64,000 bases of DNA from Microbispora corallina. GTDB lineage: Bacteria; Actinomycetota; Actinomycetes; Streptosporangiales; Streptosporangiaceae. The notes beneath the pieces were generated by a model, which was given only the letters and a program-made list of their open reading frames with translations, made no database searches and was not told the DNA's origin. The DNA is taken from positions 103,716 to 167,715 of the forward strand of contig NZ_BOOC01000018.1 in the NCBI RefSeq assembly GCF_016863035.1, in the 5' to 3' direction. The translations under genes were made by a program, and so were the position numbers. Shown piece by piece: positions 35,741 through 44,670 of the stretch; within the stretch, counting starts at the first letter, position 1, and every line of letters starts with the position of its first letter.

Positions 35741-36979
35741 TCACTTGCTGTTCAGGGGCTCCTGCCGGCCCGGCTCGGGCCGCACCCGGCCGAGGTCGAC
35801 GTCGGTGTCCTCGGCCGGCTCGAACGGACCGCGCTCCGCCGGCCGGTCGCCGCCGATGATCCGCACGCCCTCGTCCCCAGGGAAGTCGCCGGGGACGTCG
35901 CCCGCGGGCTCGGCGGGAAGGCCGCCGCCGAGAGCACCGGGAAGGCCGTCCTCGATGTCGCCGGGCTCCTCGGCGTCCCCGGCCGCGCCGCGCTCGGAGT
36001 GCCCGGAGTGCTCCGAGAGCTCCGACAGCTCGGGGGTCTCGGCCCGGTCCTCGTGGGTCGCCTCGGCGGGGGCCGCCTGCTCGCCGTGCCCGTTCTGCCC
36101 GGCCGGCGCCTGCGGCCGTACGGCGGAGGTCTCCTGGACGGGCTCCTGGTGGGCCGTGGGCGGGAACTGCGGCGCGGGCGGCAGCACGGCGGCCTCGTCG
36201 ATGAGCGGCCCGGCGGCCGACTCCCGGTTCAGCAGGTCGCCCAGCACGGAGCCGATCTCGCCCAGCCGGCGCATGACCTCCGCGTGGGTGTCGGTCAGGT
36301 AGGCGACGCGGCGGCCGGTGTGCTCGTCGAGCGCGTTCACCCGCTGCTGGGCCGCCGACATGATGGACTCGGCGTGGCTGCGGGCCTCGGTGACCAGGCG
36401 CTCCGACTCCTGCTGGGCCTTGGTGAGCCGGCGCTCCGCCTCGGCGCGCGCCGCGCGCAGCGTCTCCTCGGCCTCCGCGCGCGCCGACCCCAGCGTCTCC
36501 TCGGCTTCCGAGCCCGCCTGGGACAGCAGCCGCTCTGCTGAGGCCGTGGCGTCGGCGACCCGGCGCTCGGCCTCCTCCTGCGCGGCCGTCCTGATCGCGT
36601 CGGCCTGCTCGCGGGCCGACATCACGAGCCGCTCCGCCTCGGCGGACGCGTTCTCCCGCAGCCGGGTCGCCTCGGTCTCGGACGCCTCCTTGTTGGCCGC
36701 CGCCTCCTCGTGGGCCAGCTTGAGGATCTGGCTCAGCCGCTCGCCCAGCTCGTCCGGGTTCTGCGGGGACTCGGCCATCTTGCGCCGCGCCTCGGCCAGC
36801 TCGATGCGGCTCTGCTCCGCCTGGTCGATCGTGCGCGCGAGCCGTTCCTCCAGGTCTCGGATCTGGTTACGAGTCCTGATCATGTAGTCGTGCACCTGCC
36901 GGCGGCTGTAGCCGCGCATCACGACTTCGAAGGAGTCGTCACTCATGAGGTCGGGGAAGTTATCGGTCTGGTTCGTCAT
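35741..36979 (-). CDS. DivIVA-like coiled-coil protein
   Basis: 412 residues. The N-terminus (SFEVVMRGYSRRQVHDYMIR, residues 16-35) is the DivIVA-type membrane-binding motif. Residues about 40-240 form a long Ala/Glu/Arg coiled coil (SAEAERLVMSAREQADAI). The tail (about 270-412) is acidic, proline-rich and disordered. Such proteins organise polar growth or cell-wall synthesis in actinomycetes, like Scy/FilP/DivIVA. The true DivIVA is usually next to ftsZ, so this is a paralogue. Confidence 0.85.
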   Translation of the reverse strand: MTNQTDNFPDLMSDDSFEVVMRGYSRRQVHDYMIRTRNQIRDLEERLARTIDQAEQSRIELAEARRKMAESPQNPDELGERLSQILKLAHEEAAANKEASETEATRLRENASAEAERLVMSAREQADAIRTAAQEEAERRVADATASAERLLSQAGSEAEETLGSARAEAEETLRAARAEAERRLTKAQQESERLVTEARSHAESIMSAAQQRVNALDEHTGRRVAYLTDTHAEVMRRLGEIGSVLGDLLNRESAAGPLIDEAAVLPPAPQFPPTAHQEPVQETSAVRPQAPAGQNGHGEQAAPAEATHEDRAETPELSELSEHSGHSERGAAGDAEEPGDIEDGLPGALGGGLPAEPAGDVPGDFPGDEGVRIIGGDRPAERGPFEPAEDTDVDLGRVRPEPGRQEPLNSK

Positions 36980-37137
36980 GGAAAGCCCTGGGGGTCGGAG
37001 ATCAACGACGGTAACGCACGTCAGGACACGACTTTCCTGCTATCCGGTGGACATCGCAACCCGAACGCCCTGGCTCCCCTGGAAAATGCAGGACACCGGC
37101 ACCGCTCCCCGAAAGGCCCGCGTGGGATCATGACGAC

Positions 37138-37665
37138 ATGTCGTACATAGCTGCCCTGGACGGCGACGCCATCCCCGACATCCACCCGGAGGCCTGGGTG
37201 GCGCCCGGCGCGGTCGTCGTCGGACGGGTTCGGCTCGGCAGCGGCGCCAACGTCTGGTACGGCTCCGTGCTGCGCGGCGACGACGAGCGGATCGAGGTCG
37301 GCGCGGACTGCAACATCCAGGACCTGTGCTGCCTGCACGCCGATCCCGGGGAGCCGGCCGTCCTGGAGGACCGGGTGAGCCTGGGGCACCGGGCCGTGGT
37401 CCACGGCGCCCGCGTGGAGACCGGCGCGCTCGTCGGCATCGGCGCGATCGTGCTGGGCGGCGCGGTGATCGGTGCGGGGACGCTGGTGGCCGCCGGCGCG
37501 GTCGTCCCGCCGGGAGCCACGATCCCGGCCGGGGTGCTGGTCGCGGGCGTTCCCGGCCGGATCGTCCGTGAGCTCACCGACGCCGACCGGGCCTCCTTCG
37601 CCGGGACTCCTGAGCGATATCGCGCCAAGGCCCGTCGCCACTCGGAGGCGTCCGCGGCGTCGTGA
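37138..37665 (+). CDS. Gamma-class carbonic anhydrase-like hexapeptide-repeat protein
   Basis: 175 residues forming a left-handed beta-helix (hexapeptide repeats such as VAPGAVVVGRVRLGSGANV). DLCCLHADPGEP and SLGHRAVVHGARV supply the metal histidines. The family includes gamma carbonic anhydrases and PaaY-like thioesterase partners. No clear ribosome binding site precedes the ATG. Its last 92 bases overlap the convergent endonuclease-like gene. Confidence 0.87.
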   Translation: MSYIAALDGDAIPDIHPEAWVAPGAVVVGRVRLGSGANVWYGSVLRGDDERIEVGADCNIQDLCCLHADPGEPAVLEDRVSLGHRAVVHGARVETGALVGIGAIVLGGAVIGAGTLVAAGAVVPPGATIPAGVLVAGVPGRIVRELTDADRASFAGTPERYRAKARRHSEASAAS

Positions 37666-38608
37666 CCGCGGCGAAGGTGCCGGTCAGCGCCCGGTGGTCG
37701 GACAGCTCGGGACGGGTGTCGATCACTGCGGCCCGCAGCGGGCGGTAGTCCGCCTCGGTGCCGAAGATGTAGTCGATCTTCCGGCCTCCCCGTGTGGTGG
37801 CCTCCCCTCCCCGGACCGGGACGCCGCAGGAGGCCGCGTCCGCCTCGGCGTACGGGCCGTCGCCGACGCCCATGCCGTACAGGGGGCTGAGCTGCGGGTC
37901 CTTCGGCATCCGGTTGAAGTCGCCGGTGAGGATGACCGGGTCGCCCCCGGCGTACGAGGTGACGAGCCGCAGCACCTGCCTCGGGGTCTCCGTGTCGGAC
38001 AGGTGGGTGACGCAGCTCACCGCGCGGCCGGGGCCGACCGGGCCGCGGGCGCACAGCAGGCCGCGCGGGTGGACGACCTCGCCCGCCCGCGGCGCGTGGT
38101 CCACGCGCAGGCGGCGGCGCAGCGGCGGCCCCTCGGTCCCGTCTCTCAGCGCGAGGGCGACGCCGAACGTCAGGCCGTCGGGCGGCGTCGTCTCGTCGGT
38201 CAGGTCGCCCCACAGCCGGCGGCAGCCGTCCGAACGCCCGGGGCCGCACCCCCGGGCGTAGCCGTACCAGACGATCCGGTAGCCGGGCAGCGCCCGCTTC
38301 AGGAGGCTCACCTGGGCGTAGCACATCTCCGTGAACGAGGCCACGTCCACCTTCCTGCCTCTGATCAGGTCGGCGACCTGCCGCGCCCAGGTCTTCCTCC
38401 GCGCGTACGTCAGGTCGGCCACGCAGGTGCCGGCCTTGTTGCCCGACGCGCAGACGTTGTAGGTCAGCACGTTCACGATGCCGTTCACGAAGGCGGCCCC
38501 CTGGGCCGCCGCGGCGGGATGCGCCCGGCCGATCACCAGAGCGGCCAGGACCACCCCCCAGACCACCAGTCCCGTCGCGTCGCCGCGACGTCCCCCTGCC
38601 GTTCGCAC
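37574..38608 (-). CDS. Secreted endonuclease/exonuclease/phosphatase-family protein
   Basis: 344 residues. A signal peptide (VVWGVVLAALVIGRAHPAAA) precedes an EEP fold: VLTYNVCASGN, ASFTEMCYAQ, PVILTGDFNRMP, and catalytic LSDHRALTGTF. Six or more cysteines suggest disulfides outside the cell. It may be an extracellular nuclease or phosphoesterase. GTG start with GGAGGT nine bases upstream. The final 30 residues overlap the 3' end of the carbonic anhydrase-like gene on the other strand. Confidence 0.83.
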   Translation of the reverse strand: MRTAGGRRGDATGLVVWGVVLAALVIGRAHPAAAAQGAAFVNGIVNVLTYNVCASGNKAGTCVADLTYARRKTWARQVADLIRGRKVDVASFTEMCYAQVSLLKRALPGYRIVWYGYARGCGPGRSDGCRRLWGDLTDETTPPDGLTFGVALALRDGTEGPPLRRRLRVDHAPRAGEVVHPRGLLCARGPVGPGRAVSCVTHLSDTETPRQVLRLVTSYAGGDPVILTGDFNRMPKDPQLSPLYGMGVGDGPYAEADAASCGVPVRGGEATTRGGRKIDYIFGTEADYRPLRAAVIDTRPELSDHRALTGTFAAVTTPRTPPSGDGPWRDIAQESRRRRPGRRR

Positions 38609-38710
38609 GCGCCACTACCTCCCGTCAGCCGGGAGCCCTAACGGGCGTCCGTGATCAGGAGGGCCTGACGACAAATCCCCCCATAGAGGGAGAAGGTATC
38701 CAGATGCGGA

Positions 38711-39937
38711 TCAACCCACCCACGCGCCAGTGGTGAAATTTCCTACATTGATTGCCATGACCGGCGCTGCGACGGCCAGGTAGGCCATGAAGACCCAGGG
38801 CCTCCGGACGGCCGTGACGCCGACCGACAGGTACAGCGGCCACCACAGCAGCGACGCCCTGCCGACCGACATGTAGAACGACGACATGGCGAGCAGCGCC
38901 ACGGCCTGCGGCGCGAGATAGGCGAAGTCGGCCCAGCGGCGCCGGACGACCTGCCAGACGATGAGCGCCACGAGCACGCCCGCCGCGATCATCTCCTCGC
39001 GGTACGACGTCTGCAGGACGGGCTCGTTCAGCGACCGGTCCCACGTGTTGAGGAAGACGGTCCACGGCTTCTCGGGGAACCGGCCCCAGTAGTCCGCCTC
39101 CGCCTGCTTCCACGCCATCGGCATGCCGGTCCGGTGCCAGAGGTAGAGCATGTACGCGAGGACGGGCAGGCCGGGGACGAGCAGCCACGGCGCCTTGCGC
39201 CAGCCCGTGGACCGCAGCCCGTTGTCCGACACGAGGAAGGCCACGGCCAGCCCGGCCGCCAGGAACAGCCCGGAGATCCGCACCGACGACGCGAACGCGG
39301 CGCAGACGGCGGCCGCCTCCCAGCGCCCCCTGCGCGCGAGCAGCCAGGCCGGGACCGCCAGCGCGAGGAACGGCGCCTCCGAGTAGCCGGCCAGCATGAA
39401 CACCGCGAACGGGCTGAGGAAGAACGCCAGCACCGTCCACGTGCCGCTGCCCTCGCGGTAGGACTCGCCGAGCCGCGACAGCGCCACCGCGACGACCGCG
39501 CTCCCCACCAGCGTCACCAGCACGATGGCCAGGCTCCAGTCGGACACCACGACGTGGAGGACGCGCAGGAACAGCGGCAGCCCGGGGAAGAACGCGGTCA
39601 GCTTCGGCGCGTCCGGCATGCCCGGCGAGCCGTCGTAGCCGTACTGGGCGATGGTGATGAAGTTGTCGCTGTCCCACGGCGTCAGGCGGTCGAGCATCGG
39701 CGCGTCGGTGCGCCCCGGCGCGGCCAGCACCATGTAGATGTACGTCGCGACGTGCCAGAAGAACCAGATCAGCAGGGCCATGCTGTCGGCGGGGCGCAGG
39801 TGCCACCAGCGTGGCGCCTCCGCCTCCAGCCCCGACGCCCCCGACGCCTGCGCCGCCTCCGCGGCCTCGGCGTCCCCGGTCGTCTCCTCCGCGGTGGTCC
39901 CGCCGCTCGCGGCCTGCTGGGTCTCGGTCACGAGCAC
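38711..39937 (-). CDS. PIG-V-like mannosyltransferase membrane protein
   Basis: 408 residues with a charged N-terminal tail of about 50 residues and 9-10 membrane spans. The first outer loop carries LTPWDSDNFITIAQYGY and FFPGLPLFLRVL, the acidic and aromatic motifs of PIG-V/GT76-type enzymes. It probably transfers mannose from a polyprenyl donor to an envelope glycan. The start is uncertain; no good RBS precedes GTG 39937, and GTG 39931 is next. Confidence 0.78.
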   Translation of the reverse strand: MLVTETQQAASGGTTAEETTGDAEAAEAAQASGASGLEAEAPRWWHLRPADSMALLIWFFWHVATYIYMVLAAPGRTDAPMLDRLTPWDSDNFITIAQYGYDGSPGMPDAPKLTAFFPGLPLFLRVLHVVVSDWSLAIVLVTLVGSAVVAVALSRLGESYREGSGTWTVLAFFLSPFAVFMLAGYSEAPFLALAVPAWLLARRGRWEAAAVCAAFASSVRISGLFLAAGLAVAFLVSDNGLRSTGWRKAPWLLVPGLPVLAYMLYLWHRTGMPMAWKQAEADYWGRFPEKPWTVFLNTWDRSLNEPVLQTSYREEMIAAGVLVALIVWQVVRRRWADFAYLAPQAVALLAMSSFYMSVGRASLLWWPLYLSVGVTAVRRPWVFMAYLAVAAPVMAINVGNFTTGAWVG

Positions 39938-40114
39938 CTATGGAATACGTCCTGAGAGGCCATGCCAAGAGGCAAATATGGGGGTTCGCGGGCCGTCCTG
40001 GGAAATCTCGCCGTTTCCCCAGGTCAGCCGCGCCAAATCGGGCGTTTCCATCGGGTGAAACTTTCACGACGGTACGCCGGTCCGGCCCTTCCGCCTCCTG
40101 TCGGACGGCCGAAC

Positions 40115-40120
40115 TACCAT
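40115..40120 (+). promoter_or_regulatory. -10 box of a likely leaderless promoter
   Basis: TACCAT, six bases before GTG 40127, with no ribosome binding site. Confidence 0.45.
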
Positions 40121-40126
40121 TGCCGG

Positions 40127-41584
40127 GTGCACTGGGACATGCACTGGGACGGGTTCACGGCGATGGAGCGCGACGTCCGCGCCCTGGTCGCCGATCCGCG
40201 CTGGGCGCTGCTCCCGCCCCTCGGCCGCGCCCAGGCCATCGCCCAGCGGGCCCTGGTCACCCCCGACGGCTCCCGCTGGCTGTTCGGGGCCCTCGGCCGC
40301 TGGTACCGCCTCGACCGGGTGGACGGGCGATGGCACCTGTCCCCGCCTCCGCTGCACCCGGCCGTACGGGCCGCCGCCCGGCCGCAGCCGCCGGGCGTCG
40401 TCGTCCCACATCTGCTCGTGCCCGGCGGCCCCGACTTCGCGTACGACCGGGGGTCGACCCAGGGCTTCGTCGGGCCCGACGTGCCGCGCGAGATCACCGA
40501 GCGCGTGCGGGCGCTGCTGCTGGCCCACCGCGGTCTGCCCCGTGAGGCGTTCCCCCTGCCCGAGGGGCCGTTCCGGGAGGTCTTCGCCGACGACGTGACG
40601 GGGGCCGTGGCGGCCGTCTGGGGGACGATCATGTGGGCCGCCTACGCGCCGGCCTTCGACGGCAACGAGGTGCTGCTGTCGATGTTCGGCGAGTTCCTGG
40701 CCCGTCCGCTGCCGGGCGACGACTGGGTGCGCTGGCTGCCTGCCGGGTCGCTCGCCGCGCTCGTCGACCTGTACGCCGAGCGCGTGCGCGCCGGCGCCCA
40801 GGAGGCCGGGCTGCGCCTGGCCGGGCTGATGGCCGAGACCGCGACCGTGCTGCGCGCCGACGCCCGCTTCCGGCCCCGCGCCGACGCGCTGCTCGCGATG
40901 GCCGAGCCGCTGCTCGCCCGGCCCTGGCTCGACCACCACGCCCTTCCCGGCGGAGCCGTGCGGGAGGCCTGGCTGGCCCGCTGCCCGCCGCACCTGGCCG
41001 CCGCCGCGCTGCCGGAGACCGCGCCGGGCGAGCACTTCCGGCACAGCTTCTACGACCTGGCCGAAGCGCTCGGCTACACGGCCTCCCGGGGCATGGACCC
41101 CCGTTCCGTGGCGGCGTCGCTGCTGGCCGCCGACGTCGCCGGCGTCTGCGGAGCGTACGAGCCCTCCTGGGCCGCGCCCGGCGCCTCGGGGACGGCGGAG
41201 GTGGTGACCGCGCTCTACCCCTGGATCGACGACGAGCTCCGGCAGGCGCTCTACGTCACGCTCGCCGACCCGTCCCATCCCCTGCGCGGCTGCTGGCCGC
41301 GGGGCGGCGAGCTCCCGCCGGCGCTCGTCCCGCCCGACCGGGGGACGGCCGCCGCCGTCCTCGGCTCGGCGTACGCCACGGGGCTGGCCTGGTGCCGGCT
41401 GACCGGGATCGCGGCGCCCCCGGCCGGCTTCGCCGTCTGCTCGGCGCTCGTGCAGTGCCTGATCCACCAGCGCGACGACCCGCGCCCGGAGGCCGCCTCA
41501 AACGGCCACCCGCGGGACCCCGAGGAATCCGGATGGCTGTTCGAAACTAGAAATACGGATATTTCATCCTTACCTCCGCTTTAG
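40127..41584 (+). CDS. Hypothetical protein (485 aa)
   Basis: Not recognised. The protein is soluble, Ala/Leu-rich, with an N-terminal part containing WLFGALGRWYRLDRVDGRWH, which resembles a short beta-domain found before actinomycete regulator proteins, and a helical C-terminal half (GTAAAVLGSAYATGLAWCRL). No signal peptide or membrane span. Starts at GTG 40127, or ATG 40139. Codon pattern is clearly coding, with G/C-rich third positions throughout. Confidence 0.75.
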   Translation: MHWDMHWDGFTAMERDVRALVADPRWALLPPLGRAQAIAQRALVTPDGSRWLFGALGRWYRLDRVDGRWHLSPPPLHPAVRAAARPQPPGVVVPHLLVPGGPDFAYDRGSTQGFVGPDVPREITERVRALLLAHRGLPREAFPLPEGPFREVFADDVTGAVAAVWGTIMWAAYAPAFDGNEVLLSMFGEFLARPLPGDDWVRWLPAGSLAALVDLYAERVRAGAQEAGLRLAGLMAETATVLRADARFRPRADALLAMAEPLLARPWLDHHALPGGAVREAWLARCPPHLAAAALPETAPGEHFRHSFYDLAEALGYTASRGMDPRSVAASLLAADVAGVCGAYEPSWAAPGASGTAEVVTALYPWIDDELRQALYVTLADPSHPLRGCWPRGGELPPALVPPDRGTAAAVLGSAYATGLAWCRLTGIAAPPAGFAVCSALVQCLIHQRDDPRPEAASNGHPRDPEESGWLFETRNTDISSLPPL

Positions 41585-41758
41585 CAATCCCTTCCCTTCA
41601 TCACCGTCCTTTTCACCGAATCGTGATCTCCCTATCGGGGAAATGGTCAGGGAGGGACGAGGGACGCCCGCCGGAATGGTCCCGATGGGCCATGTCGCGC
41701 AAAGGTACCCGGACGTAACCTCGTGGTGGGTGTGGGCTGCGGAAGGAAGGACGACGCG

Positions 41759-41920
41759 GTGGGGCACGACGACCTGGACTCTCGGGTCCACGACCGTGTC
41801 GCGTTGGACGAGATCGCGCTCTACGCAGAGGTGCTGGAGGCCGTCAACTTCACAGATGACCGACTGACCTTGGAAGAGCTCGACAACGCGCTCGGATTGC
41901 GGACTTCGGCGAGTCGCTGA
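41759..41920 (+). CDS. Small acidic conserved-type protein (53 aa)
   Basis: GTG 41759 with GGAAGGAAGG eight bases upstream. It reads GHDDLDSRVHDRVALDEIAL followed by a helical tail ending near LEELDNALGLRTSASR. Similar short proteins are, from memory, common in actinomycetes and uncharacterised. A near-perfect intrinsic terminator begins 20 bases after the stop, which makes a self-contained small transcription unit. Confidence 0.75.
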   Translation: MGHDDLDSRVHDRVALDEIALYAEVLEAVNFTDDRLTLEELDNALGLRTSASR

Positions 41921-41940
41921 AGGCTCTGAGAGCACGAACG

Positions 41941-41977
41941 ATCCCGGACTCCCGTAGGGGGTCCGGGATGGTTTTTT
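41941..41977 (+). terminator. Intrinsic terminator
   Basis: A 13-bp stem with one mismatch (arms 41941-41953 and 41957-41969), then GG and six T. It is the only textbook U-run terminator in the window. Confidence 0.9.
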
Positions 41978-42029
41978 CGGACTAGGCAGTCGTCCTCCCG
42001 GCGGCCGGGTGTTCGACCGCCGGCGTCCG

Positions 42030-42311
42030 TCAGGAGCGGACGAGGCGGGCGATGGCCGCCGACGCCTCCTTGACCTTCTCCTCGGCCTGGGGGCCGCCGC
42101 CGGCCACCGCCTCGGCGACGCAGTGCGAGATGTGGTCCTCCAGAAGGCCGAGGGCCACCGCCTGCAGGGCGCGGGTCGCCGCGGAGACCTGAGTGAGGAC
42201 GTCGATGCAGTAGGCGTCCTCGTCGACCATCCGCTGCAGTCCCCGGATCTGCCCCTCGATCCGCCGCAGCCGGGTGAGGTAGGCCTGCTTGTCTCCGCTG
42301 TACCCGTGCAT
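42030..42311 (-). CDS. csoR: CsoR-family metal-sensing repressor
   Basis: 93 residues, all helical DUF156/CsoR fold. The copper ligands C35, H60 and C64 are all present (DAYCIDVL; EDHISHC). It releases DNA when Cu(I) binds. An inverted repeat lies in front of its start. No copper ATPase or chaperone is adjacent in this window, so it either controls itself or targets elsewhere. FrmR/RcnR relatives lack this exact ligand set. Confidence 0.9.
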   Translation of the reverse strand: MHGYSGDKQAYLTRLRRIEGQIRGLQRMVDEDAYCIDVLTQVSAATRALQAVALGLLEDHISHCVAEAVAGGGPQAEEKVKEASAAIARLVRS

Positions 42312-42318
42312 GCCCCCA

Positions 42319-42339
42319 CGATACCCATGACCCGTATCG
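42319..42339. promoter_or_regulatory. Candidate CsoR operator
   Basis: CGATAC and GTATCG are separated by nine bases, eight bases upstream of csoR; a second repeat TACC-AAGG-GGTA lies at 42385-42396 before the phosphatase gene. Confidence 0.5.
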
Positions 42340-42444
42340 CTCGCGCCGGTCGTCGCTCGGGCCCCCGGGGCCGGTAGGCCGCTTTACCAAGGGGTAGCTC
42401 GGGAGAGACCGGGGAAGGATTCTTGGACTGGCACGGAGCCGGCC

Positions 42445-43497
42445 ATGGAGTCTGCGATGGAGTCCCAGACGATACTCCGCTCGCTGCCCTTCGCCGTGAT
42501 GGGGGCGGTGGCCGTCCTCGACCTGCTCGCCGGGCCCCGGCTCGGCTTCCTGTCCCTGCTCACTCTCGGCCCGGCGTTCGCGTCGGTGTCCGGCGGCGTC
42601 CGGTACACGGCCGCCGTCGGCGGCATCGCGCTGGCCATCTGCCTGCCGCTGTCCGTCTACGACCATCTGCTGGGCAGGCAGCAGAACATGATCACCTTTT
42701 TCACGATCGCCGGGGTCACCGCGGCCAGCATGCTCGCCAGCCGGCTGCGCAACCGGCGGGAACGCGAGCTCGCGAACGTCCGTCTCGTCGCCGAGGCCGC
42801 CCAGCGGGTGCTGCTGCGCCCGGTGCCCCGCCGCGCCGGCGACCTGCGGATCGCCCTGTCGTACACCTCCGCCGCGGCGGACGCCCAGATCGGCGGGGAC
42901 CTGTACGAGGTGGTCACGACGCCGCGCGGGGTGCGGCTGCTCGTGGGCGACGTCCAGGGCAAGGGGCTGGACGCGGTGGAGACCGCCGCCTGGGTGCTCG
43001 GCGCGTTCCGCGAGGCGGCCTACGACGAGGCCGAGCTCGCGGACGTGGGCGAACGGCTGGAGACCAGCCTCTCCCGGCACCTGGGCGGCGAGAAGTTCGT
43101 CACGGCCGTCCTCGCCGAGGTGCACGACGACGAGATCTCCTTGCTGAACTTCGGGCATCCGTCCCCGCTCGTGCTCGGCGGGGACGGCTCGGTCCACCCG
43201 GCCGAGCCGCAGGAGGAGGCGCCCCCGCTCGGGCTGGTCTCCCTCGGCTCGCCGAGGCCCAAGCCGTACAAGATCTGGTTCGCGGAGGGCGACCAGATCC
43301 TCTTCTACACCGACGGGGTCATCGAGGCGCGCGACGCGCGCGGGCGGTTCTACCCGCTGGAGGAACGGGCCGCGCTGCTGCGGGCGGGCGAGCCGCAGGC
43401 GGCGCTGGACTGCCTTCGGGCGGACCTGCTCGCGCACGTCGGCGGGCCGCTCCCGGACGACGCGGCCATGCTGCTGCTGCGCAGGCAGCGGTCCTGA
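42445..43497 (+). CDS. Membrane PP2C-type serine phosphatase (SpoIIE/RsbU-like)
   Basis: 350 residues. Three or so membrane spans in residues 10-100 anchor a PP2C-SpoIIE domain: QIGGDLYEVV (metal aspartate), VGDVQGKGLDAV, and ILFYTDGVIEARD. It would dephosphorylate an anti-anti-sigma protein; a STAS-domain gene follows 110 bases later. CGGAG lies six bases before ATG 42445. Confidence 0.9.
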   Translation: MESAMESQTILRSLPFAVMGAVAVLDLLAGPRLGFLSLLTLGPAFASVSGGVRYTAAVGGIALAICLPLSVYDHLLGRQQNMITFFTIAGVTAASMLASRLRNRRERELANVRLVAEAAQRVLLRPVPRRAGDLRIALSYTSAAADAQIGGDLYEVVTTPRGVRLLVGDVQGKGLDAVETAAWVLGAFREAAYDEAELADVGERLETSLSRHLGGEKFVTAVLAEVHDDEISLLNFGHPSPLVLGGDGSVHPAEPQEEAPPLGLVSLGSPRPKPYKIWFAEGDQILFYTDGVIEARDARGRFYPLEERAALLRAGEPQAALDCLRADLLAHVGGPLPDDAAMLLLRRQRS

Positions 43498-43607
43498 CCG
43501 CGTCCGTTCTTTGCCCTGTGCAATGATTGGCCGATCGGCCGGTACAGTCGCAAACCGGGACGAGCCCCAACCAAGAACACGCACGGGCAGCGGAAGCGGG
43601 CGAGATC

Positions 43608-43997
43608 ATGGAGCAGGAGAGGCCGCGGCCATCCGGCCACCCGTTCTCGGCGTCCGCCCGGATGCGCGGCGACGTCGTCGTGATCGAGATGGCGGGCCAG
43701 CTGGACATGATGTCGGCCTCCGCCCTGCGCTCCTGCCTCGCGCAGGCGGTGACGATGTCGGCCCCGCCGCGGATCGTGCTGGACGCCTCGATGCTGACCT
43801 TCTGCGACTCCACCGGGGTGAGCGTGCTGATGGGGGCGCTGCCCGCGATCGGCGCGGCCGGCGGGCGGATGGCGCTGAGCGGCGTGCACGGCCGGCTGGG
43901 GCGGATTCTGCGGATCACGGGCCTGGAGGCGGAGCTGACCATCTTCGCGACCGTCGACGACGCCGCGGCCGACCTGGTACGACGCCCTCCGGCCTGA
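43608..43997 (+). CDS. STAS-domain anti-sigma-factor antagonist
   Basis: 129 residues. VVIEMAGQLDMMSASALRSC and ASMLTFCDSTGVSVLMGA match SpoIIAA/RsbV; the phosphorylated serine is in DSTG. Together with the phosphatase upstream it forms part of a partner-switch; the anti-sigma kinase and sigma factor are not in this stretch. Confidence 0.9.
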   Translation: MEQERPRPSGHPFSASARMRGDVVVIEMAGQLDMMSASALRSCLAQAVTMSAPPRIVLDASMLTFCDSTGVSVLMGALPAIGAAGGRMALSGVHGRLGRILRITGLEAELTIFATVDDAAADLVRRPPA

Positions 43998-44087
43998 CCC
44001 TCCCACGCCGCCTTCGCCGTCCCGGACACGTGCCCGGCGCCGGCCCGTGATGCAATACCCCCGGGCGAACGGGAGGAGCCGGGGAAC

Positions 44088-44594
44088 ATGGCGGAGCAGG
44101 CGGGCGACGAGCCCACGGGCGACGATCTCGAAGCCGTGGCCTCGGCCGTGCTCACCGCGTCCCGCCTGCTGGTGGCCGTCTCGGCGCGGTCGCTGGCCGC
44201 GGTCGAGGACAGGGTGACCCTTCCCCAGTTCCGGATGCTGGTGGTCATCGCGCAGGGGGAGGCCACGCTCGTCCGCCTGGCCGACCGGCTCGGCGTCAAC
44301 CCCTCCACCGCCATGCGCATGGTGGACCGGCTCTCCGCGACCCGTCTCGTCCGGCGTGAGGTGAACCCGAACGACCGCCGGGAGACGCTCGTCGGCCTGA
44401 CCCCCGAGGGGCGGCGGATCGTGGAGGAGGTGACGGCCCGCCGCACGGCGGAGATCACCGCGATCCTGGGACGCATGCCCCCGGAGCAGCGCCGGGCGCT
44501 GGTCGTGGCCATGCGGGCCTTCAGCGAGGCCGGGGGCGAGCCGCCCGCCGGCGGGTCCTCGCCGCTCGGCTGGCCCGACCTCCCGCCCGCCTGA
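44088..44594 (+). CDS. MarR-family transcriptional regulator
   Basis: 168 residues with a winged HTH (TLVRLADRLGVNPSTAMRMV; DRRETLVGLTPEGR). It follows the STAS gene by 90 bases with GGAGGAG upstream. The ligand and targets are unknown. The neighbouring PP2C and STAS genes suggest a stress or redox role, but this is weak. Confidence 0.9.
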   Translation: MAEQAGDEPTGDDLEAVASAVLTASRLLVAVSARSLAAVEDRVTLPQFRMLVVIAQGEATLVRLADRLGVNPSTAMRMVDRLSATRLVRREVNPNDRRETLVGLTPEGRRIVEEVTARRTAEITAILGRMPPEQRRALVVAMRAFSEAGGEPPAGGSSPLGWPDLPPA

Positions 44595-44670
44595 TCGGCC
44601 GCCCAGCCCGGACGGGGTGGGCCGGTCCCGGGAGCCCAGATCGGACGGCGCCCAGGCCGGGCGGGGCGCC

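Noticed and set aside
35423..36541. Plus-strand frame containing FQSGR repeats as a real repetitive protein
   Set aside because: It runs through a strong terminator and then antisense through the DivIVA-like gene, with no start signal; the repeats are kept only as a DNA feature.
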